In this document: positions 1 through 8,275 of the stretch, piece after piece
How the letters are laid out: every line of letters starts with the position of its first letter
How positions within the stretch are numbered: the stretch's first letter is position 1
Assembly: GCA_016704145.1 (NCBI GenBank)
Contig: JADJAS010000002.1
Location: 1 to 64,000 of the forward strand
Direction of reading: 5' to 3'
Source of the DNA: Rhodocyclaceae bacterium
GTDB lineage: Bacteria; Pseudomonadota; Gammaproteobacteria; Burkholderiales; Rhodocyclaceae
Length of the DNA stretch: 64,000 nt
The notes under the pieces: generated by a model
The model's input: only the letters and a program-made list of their open reading frames with translations
Databases searched by the model: none
Told to the model about the DNA's origin: nothing
Made by a program: the position numbers and the translations under genes

Positions 1-1
1 T

Positions 2-340
2 TCAAGTCGCATTTCGCGGTCTGGCCAGTTTCGCCGGCCGCCCGCCCTTACCAGGCTTGCACCATGGCCCATGAAGATGCGGTGCCCAGTCTGGCCAGTG
101 GCCGAGCACAGCAGCAAGTGCGCGCGCAGTGCGCCAGTAATCGTAGCGGGTGCTGGTCGAGAGCGACTGCCCCCACCGATCGAGCACCCAGCGTACATGC
201 TTGGCCTGCCATTGATGCGGATCGCTGACGCCGAAGCGTTCCCGAATCGCGTCAGCGATGCGCTCACCACGTTCAATGTGCGCGCTGATGCTGGCGCGAG
301 ACCCTGGCATGGCACGCCGGAGCAGCAGCGCAATGCTCAC
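2..340 (-). CDS. Small SAM-like (integrase core-binding-like) protein
   Basis: A complete 112-residue frame whose ATG overlaps the stop of the upstream integrase remnant by 4 bases, so the two were once translationally coupled. The middle (about residues 40-85, QWQAKHVRWVLDRWGQ onward) resembles the helical core-binding domain of tyrosine recombinases, but no catalytic domain follows. The tail is basic (PGKGGRPAKLARPR). Partner genes of this kind occur behind Integrase_1-type recombinases on integrative elements, which is inference from position here. Function is unknown. It could be a decayed recombinase piece rather than a working gene. Confidence 0.5.
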   Translation of the reverse strand: MSIALLLRRAMPGSRASISAHIERGERIADAIRERFGVSDPHQWQAKHVRWVLDRWGQSLSTSTRYDYWRTARALAAVLGHWPDWAPHLHGPWCKPGKGGRPAKLARPRNAT

Positions 341-1368
341 TTTTTGGCTGCTTTCAGGGCTTTGCTGGCCTCATACTTCCTGTTCTGCAGTAAAGACCGA
401 TGCGCCGAGTAATCACCAATGTATTCCTCGATCACATCACGTCGTTCCAGCCCCAGTTCCATGGTGATCGTGTCAATGAGTTTTCCAGTGGATGCGATAT
501 CCCGCGCAATTGTCCGACAAAAACACGGGCGCCAGATAGCCATGAGATCCTCGTATCGTTGACAGGCATATGCCGCGCGTAGTCCGTGAACCCCCTTGAT
601 CCCCAGTTTGTGCAGAGGTAAACGGGCACGATTGATCTCGCCATTGTTCACGAAGCTTCTGACACGGGTCTCATCGGGCAGCAGCATTGCCTTTCGTCGC
701 ACCCCACGCTCCGGCGATGCGTTCGCTTCAGCCAGGAGGTACTGCCTCCCTTTATCGCACGGCACCCATCGTTCAATCTCGTTGCCCCGTCCGCCTTTGG
801 TACCTTCCCTACGTCCGTCGCCGCGCCCCAATGCTTGTTTGATCCAGTCGGAAATATTGGCGAGGACGGTCCCCTCAGGCGCACGCCGAAGTAGCGGCAG
901 AGCAATACAACAACCTGCGCGCGGCATGCCCTGCTGGTAGCAAGCTGTTCGCCAGCAGCAACGACTTGGCTCAATCTTGGCCGGTTGGGGTTCGCTGCGA
1001 TAGGTGACGCGCCGTCCAACCCAGTCGGAGGGTGATGCGATTCGAATGGGTAAAGGCCCGCGCATGGCTTCGAGCACGACATTGATGCTGGAAATCAGAT
1101 TCTGCGCGTAGGCCACATCCAAGGTTTCGTCCATGACGCACTTGCAGAGCATGTCGGCGACTCCTGCAAGGTGCTGCTGGGTGACATCACGTGCATCCCG
1201 GATATCGCGGGTCGCCTGAATCCAACGACAGAACAGGCTCCAGTGCTAGGCATGCGTGTCTCACGGTGGCAAAGTGCCCGTTGCCGTAATACTGTTCCAG
1301 AGTTTTGCGGCCCGCCCATTCGATTTGTTTGCCAAAGCCGAAATTGCGGGTAGTTGGGTATTTGCCAT
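337..1368 (-). pseudogene. Decayed Integrase_1-type tyrosine recombinase
   Basis: Read across frames this is a recombinase of the PF12834/PF12835 (Phage_int_SAM_2/Integrase_1) type. The start is an ATG at 1368 preceded by AAGGAGAG. The N-terminus (GFGKQIEWAGRKTLEQYYGNGHFATV) is in a different frame from that ATG; one extra A in the AAA after ATGGC would restore MAKYPTTRNFGFGK. A second shift, with an in-frame TAG, lies near 1255-1260 (HWSLFCRWIQATRDIRDARD). A third and fourth flank the VVAAGEQLATSRACRA stretch near 900-980. The C-terminal catalytic part is readable: GTKGGRGNEIERWVP, then HGLRAAYACQRYEDL with the HxxR box. Four or more lesions make a pseudogene far more likely than sequencing error. 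It marks an old integrative element at this locus. Confidence 0.75.
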
Positions 1369-2387
1369 CTCTCTCCTTGTATTCTGAATGAACTGCATCG
1401 GCATCCCGTGAGATGCCCAGTAGGTGACAGATGGCTGGACGCCGACCACTTGTTGGTGGAGATCGGAGCTGGGCGCTATGTCGAGCGCCCATGGATCTGT
1501 CGGGCCCAGCCGCACTCCGATCCCCGCCAACCAAGTGGTGAGTGTTAACCCGGATTCGGCCGGGCACCGCGGAGTGCTGGTCGTCAGTCACGACCAGTTG
1601 AGGCCTGATTTGGGCTGGCCTCTCGCCCGTTTAAGCATGCGCGCACCATCGCTGAGGGCTTGCGCCCGGCGGGGGGATGGTTGCCGGCATGGCGGCCGGC
1701 AGCACGTTGCGTGTAGTGCGTTGAAACTTCCTCGGTTCACGATGCGTGGACGGCAGGGCACCATGACTGCTGACCACCAGCGGCGGTCCCAGTTATCGGG
1801 TTACGAGGGAGTTTTAGTGCGGGTTTTAGCGCGCTGGTACCGCTTTCAGCGGCCGAAAAAGCCCGTCACGTAAGGGTTTGTTGCCTTTTCTATCTGCTGC
1901 CGTCTCTTTGGGGAAACCCACTTTCAAAACGGCGCAAACGAACGTCGGTTGCGCATCGAGCGACGCGATCCCGATCGGACACCTGGCCATTTTCAGCCAG
2001 AGATTCAGATGCCAGAAGGCATCCGAGTCGAACTACATTCAAACCACTGTGACTCGGCAACTGCATGCCGGCCACGTCTTACGTTTGATCGAGCGCATTG
2101 ACTCGATCCCTGCCAATGACAGCCGCAGCCTGGAAGCCACGGGCAGTCTCTCAAATGCTGATTGTTTCGAGTGGCCAGCTACCACTAACTTCCGAGCGCG
2201 TTATCGCAGTCGGTCATCACGCTTCGAATGCTAAAGATGGCAGGCAGAAATAGCTACTACCATACGGTGCACTTTTGTGCGCTTTTCACCCCGAATCCAT
2301 GCGATTGATTTGGTAATTTGTCGTTGTGCCGCAAATTCACCGATGCTGCGGAGAAGATCGACGGAACACCGAACCAGGCGAGGTGAC
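1369..2387. other. Gene-poor stretch left of the integrase
   Basis: About 1 kb without a convincing gene. Open frames here (for example 1424-1873 and 1878-2234 on the plus strand) have compositions typical of noncoding frames, no ribosome binding site and no recognisable motif. It probably holds the remains of the element to which the decayed integrase belonged. Confidence 0.4.
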
Positions 2388-2636
2388 ATGAGCGCAATCT
2401 TTGATTTTCCGATGGATGCTGAAATTCTCAGTAGCGATGAGCTGATGATGATTACCGGCAGCACCCGCAAAAAGGACCAGGTGGATTGGCTCACAAAAAA
2501 CGGATGGACGTTCCACAAGAACAAGGCCGGAGACCCCATTGTCGGCCGGTTGTATGCTCGATTGAAGCTTGCCGGAATTAATCCGCCTACCCTTGCCGGC
2601 GGCGGGTGGATTCCAGATTTCTCAGGGATTCGATAA
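2388..2636 (+). CDS. DUF4224 small protein upstream of integrase
   Basis: An 82-residue protein. I start it at the ATG at 2388 because GCGAGG sits 5-10 bases upstream; a longer frame from 2277 lacks a binding site. Residues 7-45 (DAEILSSDELMMITG, then KKDQVDWLTKNGWTFHKNKAGDPIV) match the DUF4224 pattern: a small domain that begins with a leucine/serine-rich 'decide' helix and ends in a 'W-L-x-x-N-G-x-x-F' block. DUF4224 proteins are regularly encoded just before phage integrases and may serve as a small DNA-binding or excision partner, which is inference. Only 3 bases separate it from the integrase, so they form one transcript. Confidence 0.75.
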   Translation: MSAIFDFPMDAEILSSDELMMITGSTRKKDQVDWLTKNGWTFHKNKAGDPIVGRLYARLKLAGINPPTLAGGGWIPDFSGIR

Positions 2637-2639
2637 GCT

Positions 2640-3719
2640 ATGGACATGCGCACAAAATCCTCAGGTCGCGATCTCCCTCCCAGGATGCTCCGTCGGAAGA
2701 AGACCTTCGCCAGTGGCAAGGTCTGGATCGGCTATTACTACAACGGCCGCGATGAGTCCGGGCGCCGGGTTGAGATTCCACTCGGCACCGACCTGAATGA
2801 GGCAAAGCGCCGCTGGGCGGAACTTGACTGCAAGCCAGCGCCGGTGGAAACCGGCCTGATGAGTGTGATCTTCAATCGCTACGAGCGGGACGTGATCCCG
2901 ACGAAATCCATCCGAACCCAGAAGGACAACGACTACTCGCTGAAGAATTTGCGTAAGGTGTTCGATACGGCGCCGATCGACGTCATTACACCGCAGCACA
3001 TAGCGCAGTACCGCGATGCCCGGTCAGTCAAGGCCAAGGTGCGCGCCAACCGCGAGATCGCTCTGTTCTCTCATGTCTGGAATATGGCCCGCGAGTGGGG
3101 CTATACCGCGAAGGAAAATCCGTGTCGCGGTGTTCGGAAGAACCGTGAAACGCCGCGTGACTATTACGCAGACGACACCGTCTGGGCCGCCGTCTACGTC
3201 AAGGCGCCAGAAGAGGTGAAGGACGCGATGGATATTTCCTACCTCACTGGCCAGCGTCCGGCCGACGTGCTCAAGATGATGGCAACAGACATCCGGGACG
3301 GCGCACTGGAAGTCAGGCAGAACAAAACCAAGAAGCGGCTACGGATTTTGCTCGACTACGCCAACGGCACTCGGAGCGAACTGGGCAAGGTTATCGACCG
3401 CATTTCCGCGAGGCCGCGCAAGGTGCGCAGCTTGTTCCTGGTGGCAACTCCGGCCGGCAGCGCCCTGAATCGGTGGACGCTGCGCATTCGTTTTGATGCG
3501 GCGCGCGCAGCGGCCGCGAAGGAGGCCGACGAAAATGAGACGCCCGAGATGAAGGCCTTGGCAACCCGCATCCGGGCATTCCAGTTTCGTGATATCAGGC
3601 CGAAGGCAGCGAGCGAGACCACCCTGGAGCACGCCCGCAAGCTACTCGGGCATACCGAGGGTCAGATTACCGAGACGGTCTACCGCCGGGTTGGTGAAGT
3701 GGTGAATCCGACGAAGTAA
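2640..3719 (+). CDS. Phage-type tyrosine recombinase (integrase)
   Basis: A 359-residue site-specific recombinase that would integrate or excise the surrounding element. The N-terminal 60 residues form an arm-type DNA-binding region (GKVWIGYYYNGRDESGRR), residues about 75-165 the core-binding helical domain, and the rest the catalytic domain. Visible catalytic elements are Arg in LTGQRPADVL, the second box FRDIRPKAASE, GH in LLGHTEGQ, and the tyrosine in ETVYRR. Box II normally reads HxxR; here the first position is Arg (RDIR), a variant that may still be active. Length is normal for phage integrases of this class. The neighbours are DUF4224 upstream and a helicase/DUF2290 cargo downstream. 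Confidence 0.9.
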   Translation: MDMRTKSSGRDLPPRMLRRKKTFASGKVWIGYYYNGRDESGRRVEIPLGTDLNEAKRRWAELDCKPAPVETGLMSVIFNRYERDVIPTKSIRTQKDNDYSLKNLRKVFDTAPIDVITPQHIAQYRDARSVKAKVRANREIALFSHVWNMAREWGYTAKENPCRGVRKNRETPRDYYADDTVWAAVYVKAPEEVKDAMDISYLTGQRPADVLKMMATDIRDGALEVRQNKTKKRLRILLDYANGTRSELGKVIDRISARPRKVRSLFLVATPAGSALNRWTLRIRFDAARAAAAKEADENETPEMKALATRIRAFQFRDIRPKAASETTLEHARKLLGHTEGQITETVYRRVGEVVNPTK

Positions 3720-4121
3720 AACGGCCTGAAGGCTAAAACCTATCCCGGCAATTCGGCCACTGCGGATGCCCAAGGTTTGGTGAGGAGAATTCCGACGAGA
3801 TCGATCCCGAGCGGCTGCTTATCAAAAACGTGAATTCACACTTTGTGCCCACAAGCGCCGCTCAGGATTTCACGCTCAGACGCAGCAGTGCAGCGGCAAC
3901 GGACATTCGGCTAGACTGCTCGATAGGCGAGTCCCGGCCACCGAGTGACCTAGCGACTGGGAGAGAGAATCCGCCGCGAACGGCTGGTAAATGATCGCTA
4001 ACCGGCCGCGCAGCTTTTCGCAGACTCAGGCAAGCCGTCGGCTATTGCAGACCTCGGCGATCTGGCAAATCTACCGCCGCGATGAAATAACAAGATAAAA
4101 GCGAGGTAAGAAGGATGATTG
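3720..4121 (+). other. Intergenic region before helicase module
   Basis: About 400 bases with no gene that I can support. It should carry the promoter of the helicase/DUF2290 pair. The last 40 bases are AT-rich (GAAATAACAAGATAAAAG) and end in AAGAAGG, a ribosome binding site for the ATG at 4122. I could not identify an attP core. Confidence 0.4.
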
Positions 4122-6241
4122 ATGTCATATGGGGTTCGCGAAGGAGAAGCCGAATTCGTCGAGATCGTTGGCGGAAGACCTAACCGCGATCCCCAACGGG
4201 GCGGCTATTTTGTACCTGGGCTATCAATCATCGGTACGCCGACCGGTCCGATGAAATTGGATGCGCTGTTGGTCTCCCCAACGTTTGGGCTCGTGGCATT
4301 CGATTTGGTGGAGGGAACTGACCTTGGTGATTTCGGCGCGCGTCAGGACGATATTGGCTCGATGCTTGAGGTTCGCCTAAAGCCGTATGCCGGTCTCAAG
4401 ACTGGTCGATCTCTCAAGTTCGACATCAACGTTGTGACCTATGCGCCTGCAAAAGCGCATTTGCCTGATGCCGATCCGCCCTACTTCGTCGCCAACCGAG
4501 CGGATATAGGTGCGAAAGTCGAAGGATTCCATTGGAACGCGACTACCGGGGTCTTCCAGAACCTTGTCGCCGCTGTTCAGGTTGTTACATCAATTCGTGC
4601 TGGAAAACAGAAGCGAGAACCGAAGAAGGCGGATTCACGGGGCGCAAAGCTGAAGCGAGTGGAAGAGTCGATTGCCAATCTCGATCAGCATCAATCGCAG
4701 GCGGTGATCGAAACGGTAGAAGGCGTGCAGCGCATCCGCGGGCTGGCCGGCTCAGGCAAGACCATCGTTCTTGCATTGAAAGTGGCTTACCTGCACGCAC
4801 AGAACCCGTCATGGCGAATTGCAGTCACCTTTAACACGCGCTCGCTGAAGGAGCAGTTTCGTCGTCTGATCAATAATTTCACGATCGAACAAACCGGCAC
4901 AGAGCCCGATTGGGAGTGCATCGACATCATCAATGCCTGGGGTGGCCCAGGCGATCGAGAGCGCGATGGCATCTATCATAGATTTTGCCGAGTAAACGAG
5001 GTTCCCTTCCTTGACTTCGGAACGGCAAAGCGCAAGTTCGGTGATGGAAAAGAGTTCGCAGGCGCGTGTTCTGAGGCGCTTTCAGCGACCAAGCAACCAG
5101 TGCCGTTATACGACTTGATGTTGATCGACGAAGCACAGGACTTGCCAATCGAGTTTCTGCGTCTTTGCTATCGCTCTCTCTCGCCTCCAGGGCGACTTGT
5201 CTATGCGTATGACGAACTGCAGTCGCTCACAGGTTCTTCAGTCCCCCCACCTGAAGAGTTGTTCGGCAACGGCCCAGATGGCTTCCGATTGTGCGGCTTA
5301 ATCAGGATGAGGGAGGGCCTCGGCAAGACATAATCTTGGAGAAGTGCTACCGAAACTCCCGCCCTCTGCTGGCCACGGCGCACGCCCTCGGTTTCGGCAT
5401 TTACAGGCAGCGCGGCCTAGTTCAAATTTTCGATCAAGACGCCCTGTGGACGGATGTCGGTTACGTTGTAGAAGAGGGTGAGTTGGCCGGTGGTCGGCAA
5501 GTCACTCTGGCACGAACGCCTGAAACATCTCCGGAATTCCTGGAGAGCCATTCAAGCGTCGACGACTTGATCCAGTTTCACAAGTTCGAGGGATCGGAGG
5601 AGCAGACAACTTGGCTTGTTCAGGCCATTCAGAACGATATTCGAGAGCAGGAGCTGCGGCCCGAGGACATTGTTGTCATCAATCCCAGTCCGCTCACGAC
5701 TCAGAAGGAGGTGGGGCCTGCCCGCCAACAGTTGTTTGCGATCGACATCAATAGTGAGTTGGCCGGTGTCAGCACATCGGCCGACATCTTCAGCAAAGCT
5801 GGCTGCGTCACCTTCACAGGCATCTTTCGTGCGAAGGGGAACGAAGCCGGGATGGTTTACATTATGAACGCACAGGACTGTGTGTCTGGGTGGGATAAGA
5901 CGGCCACGGCGCTTAATCGCAACCGCCTTTTTACTGCAATTACCCGGTCAAAGGCATGGGTGCGCATCCTCGGCATTGGACCCAGCATGGACCTGCTGAT
6001 GCAGGAGTGGAATACCCTCAAGCAGAACGAGTACAAGCTCCGCTTTCCGTACCCTACTGACGAAGAGAAGAAGCTCCTCCGCGTGATCAACAAGGAGATG
6101 CAAGGTAGGGGGCGGGGACGGCGAAAAGCAGTACGAGCACAGCGCGATCAGCTGCTGCAGGCCGTCGAGAAGGGCGAAGTTGATGTCGATCAGCTCATCC
6201 TTGAACTAGAGAACCTAAAGCGCACCTCGGGGAAGAAATGA
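4122..6241 (+). pseudogene. SF1 (UvrD/Rep-like) helicase with degenerate NERD-like N-domain, one frameshift
   Basis: Two overlapping frames make one helicase of about 705 residues. The first (ATG at 4122, binding site AAGG) carries an N-terminal domain (residues about 40-115, KLDALLVSPTFGLVAFDLVEG) that looks like a NERD/PD-(D/E)XK nuclease fold, then Walker A GLAGSGKT (207-214) and Walker B LMLIDEAQD (about 332-340). The frame breaks near 5285-5290; one added base there joins it to VRLNQDEGGPRQDIILEKCYRNSRP. The second frame has the C-terminal helicase signatures RAKGNEAGMVYI and NRLFTAITRSKAW. Its stop overlaps the next start (ATGA), so the two genes are coupled. The single lesion may be an assembly indel or a true inactivation. 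Likely a DNA-processing component of a mobile defence module. Confidence 0.8.
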
Positions 6242-6900
6242 GCCCTGAGAGCGTGCGACGGCAGATCGCTGACCTGATCAATCGCCTACTTATCGCCAGC
6301 ATCTCAGTAAAGCAGTTCCGACCGACGATCCGGACCGTTGAAGGCGGCGCCATCCAGATTGGGGGAAGACCGGGCACCGCCATAGCCATGCGAGATATTT
6401 CCTACGAGGACATCTATCGTGAGTTGGACTCCAACGACGCGTACCACGTGAAACTGGTTGATGGTGGCTTGCTCCTCTTTCAGTATTCCTTTCGGCCGGA
6501 TCGATCTCTGGCTCAGCATCGGCTCGCATATTTCCCAAGCCCCGTCCTTCCGACGGTCGAGGAAGCTCCAGCGCTGTATGAACAGGATGAGCTGTACGGA
6601 GATATCACAACACGGCGCCTAGTGCGGTTTCCAGTTCGGTTCGACTATGCGCCGGATCAGAAAGTTGACGTTCTTCACCCGGCATCGCACATGACACTGG
6701 GTCAGTATGAAAGCTGCAGAATCCCTGTAGCCGGTCCTCTAGGGCCAAGTTCGTTCGGAATGTTCATCATCCGCAATTTCTACTTTCGGACCTATAAGAA
6801 GTACAAGAACAACTTTGACCGGCGGCCTGTACAGATTGACCGCACAGAATCCATTTCCGCGAATGAGCGGCGAGTAACCCACATTGTTCATGGATTGTGA
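6238..6900 (+). CDS. DUF2290 family protein, helicase partner
   Basis: A 220-residue protein that begins 4 bases inside the helicase gene (ATGA overlap), which means coupled translation and probably a joint function. The C-terminal half carries the most recognisable DUF2290 block: SHMTLGQYESCRIPVAGPL, then FIIRNFYF. No nuclease motif or membrane segment is visible. The function of the family is unknown to me. The pairing with an SF1 helicase behind an integrase suggests an anti-phage or plasmid-control cargo; this is inference. Confidence 0.75.
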   Translation: MSPESVRRQIADLINRLLIASISVKQFRPTIRTVEGGAIQIGGRPGTAIAMRDISYEDIYRELDSNDAYHVKLVDGGLLLFQYSFRPDRSLAQHRLAYFPSPVLPTVEEAPALYEQDELYGDITTRRLVRFPVRFDYAPDQKVDVLHPASHMTLGQYESCRIPVAGPLGPSSFGMFIIRNFYFRTYKKYKNNFDRRPVQIDRTESISANERRVTHIVHGL

Positions 6901-7137
6901 GGGCGACAATTCGTGATGCAGCTCGCGCTCAAGGCACCTGTCCTTAGGATCGCATCGGTCGACCAGGAGTCGCCCTCGAATTTTTTAGACCGGCGCCTTT
7001 CTGTTCCATTAACGCCCAGTGCACTGCTATTTGTCATCATCCAGAAATGGGGCGGGTGCGGCCATCTAGCCCGGAAAACCGAATGACCGCCCCAACTCAC
7101 CTGAAGGCGTGTCTCAGTGCCTTCATCTTTGGATAAC

Positions 7138-7447
7138 TGGCGGAAGGTGTGAGATTCGAACTCACGGATGCCTTACGACATCGCCGGTTTTCCTTACCTC
7201 TATGGCTTTCGCCACCAGGCCATAACGCTGCCTGTTTGAAAGTCTGGACTTTGTCTTCACCCTAGCTTTTCAGCCTTAGGTGGGAGCCGTCAAGTCTCTA
7301 CACGTTCCTGACCTAGACCAGGCTTCGCTCGGCGTTACCTCGGAAACCCAGGGGCTTCGCCGAATTTGACTCCTTACATCTGATGCGTTTCCACATCAGC
7401 GCTCGATTTAACAAGACCGGTGCATTCAACCGCTCTGCCAACCTTCC
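7138..7447 (-). tRNA. tRNA-Ser(UGA) split by a group I intron
   Basis: Exon 1 is 7447-7413 and exon 2 is 7192-7138; joined they give a 90-nt class II tRNA. Acceptor GGAAGGU pairs with ACCUUCC, discriminator G and CCA are encoded (7140-7138). The anticodon stem CCGGU/ACCGG closes the loop CUUGAAA with anticodon UGA. The long variable arm GAUGUC-GUAA-GGCAUC and T arm GUGAG/CUCAC are intact. The break is between U34 and G35, the same position (after the first anticodon base) used by the cyanobacterial tRNA-Leu(UAA) intron. A TATAAT box lies just upstream at 7457-7462 (minus strand). Without splicing the gene cannot give a functional tRNA. Confidence 0.93.
7193..7412 (-). ncRNA. Group IC3 self-splicing intron (220 nt)
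   Basis: The insert has the group I hallmarks. The 5' exon ends in U and the intron ends in G (7193). An internal guide GAG lies 9-11 nt into the intron and would pair with exon CUU (P1 with an 8-nt loop), directly before the P2 hairpin CUGAUG/CAUCAG. P3-P4 is seen as GUCAAAUUCGGCGAAGCC, J6/P3 as GGUAACGCCGAGC. The catalytic core P7/P3/P8 is GAGACUUGACGGCUCCCACC and GGUGAAGACAAAGUCCAG, and P9 is UGGCGAAAGCCA with a GAAA loop. These blocks match, from memory, the 205-nt Azoarcus tRNA-Ile(CAU) intron nearly base for base, including the 8-nt P1 loop. There is no ORF inside. Confidence 0.93.
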
Positions 7448-7456
7448 GTTTCACAA

Positions 7457-7462
7457 ATTATA
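7457..7462 (-). promoter_or_regulatory. -10 box of the tRNA-Ser gene
   Basis: On the minus strand TATAAT lies 9 bases before the first tRNA base. No good -35 box is seen at 16-18 bp. Confidence 0.6.
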
Positions 7463-7610
7463 CAGACCGACCATCAACCAAAATTCATGTCGGTTGCATT
7501 CAACCATGCCCCAAAAACTGGAAACTCTGAGGAGTTGCGGAGATGATCCTCGCAGATTGCGGAGATGATCTCTTAATTACCTTATTTTTCAACATCATCA
7601 GAAGGCATGC

Positions 7611-7655
7611 ACAGGCTTTCAAGACTAGTGCAATCAACCGCTCTGCCAACCCACC
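7611..7655 (-). pseudogene. Intronless 5' half of a tRNA-Ser(UGA)
   Basis: Reading down from 7655, the acceptor, D arm and anticodon loop of tRNA-Ser are present (GGCAGAGCGGTTGATTGCA, then loop CTTGAAA uninterrupted). The 3' side of the anticodon stem (GCCTG) no longer pairs with CTAGT, and there is no variable or T arm. It is a decayed copy of the gene next door that never had, or lost, the intron. It may be a scar of a past integration or recombination at this tRNA. Confidence 0.7.
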
Positions 7656-7740
7656 ATGCTTTGCAACGCGCCAGCAATCCTCTCCGTACGCCAGTATCGG
7701 CTATCGCCAGGTTGGCCTGGCGGAGCCACCCGTGCGAATA

Positions 7741-8214
7741 TTACCCGTGTTCGAGTGGCTCGCTTCGGTCCGCATCAGCCCAGCAGTTGGGTGTTTCGTA
7801 GATGCGGACGCGCTCCAGGCGAAGTTGGTTGCCGAGCGTGGCCTGATAGACGGGGTCGAGAATGGCGAAGGCGATGCCAGCGAGGTTCTCAGCCGTCGGC
7901 ACGGCATCGAGGACAACAGTCTTGTGCCCGGGCATCGAGTTCAGGAAAGTCAGCACTGGCGCATCGCCACGATAGACCAGAAAAGCATGATCCCAAGCGT
8001 CGACCACGTGCGTCCTGGCCAGTTGCTTGACGCGGGAAAAGTCCATGAGCATGCCATTCTCCGCGACGCCGGCCGCGCGAACCGGCGTGCCCGCCAGCGT
8101 GATCTCGATGGCATACCGATGGCCATGCAGATGGCGGCATTGGCTTGCATGGTCGGGAATGCGATGGCCGGCGTCGAACTCGAGGCGGCGGGTTATTTGC
8201 ATGGTGGCGGACAT
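7741..8214 (-). CDS. queD: 6-carboxy-tetrahydropterin synthase
   Basis: QueD converts dihydroneopterin triphosphate to 6-carboxy-tetrahydropterin, the second step to queuosine/7-deazaguanine. I start at MSATMQITRR (8214); the frame runs further upstream but that part has no QueD similarity. Visible are the zinc histidines and catalytic cysteine in FDAGHRIPDH...QCRHLHGHRY, the acidic MDFSRVK block, and PTAENLAGIAFAIL near the C-terminus. About 157 residues, larger than the ~120-residue minimal form but in family range. The gene is divergent from a radical SAM gene with 61 bases between them; a queE role for that neighbour is possible but unproven. Confidence 0.9.
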   Translation of the reverse strand: MSATMQITRRLEFDAGHRIPDHASQCRHLHGHRYAIEITLAGTPVRAAGVAENGMLMDFSRVKQLARTHVVDAWDHAFLVYRGDAPVLTFLNSMPGHKTVVLDAVPTAENLAGIAFAILDPVYQATLGNQLRLERVRIYETPNCWADADRSEPLEHG

Positions 8215-8275
8215 ACCGTGAAAAGCTGCGGCATTATATCGGCTGGGCAAGACCAGTCCGGAAGCACCAACCACG

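Noticed and set aside
1424..2234. Two plus-strand open frames left of the integrase
   Set aside because: No binding site, no motif, rare TTG start for the second, noncoding composition.
7138..7165. tRNA-Ser 3' end as attachment site for the 2.4-6.9 kb element
   Set aside because: I could not find a second copy of this 3' end in the left part of the window, so an att pair is not supported.
7534..7569. Direct repeat TTGCGGAGATGATC twice within 36 bases
   Set aside because: Only two copies, close together; may be local slippage, no function can be argued.
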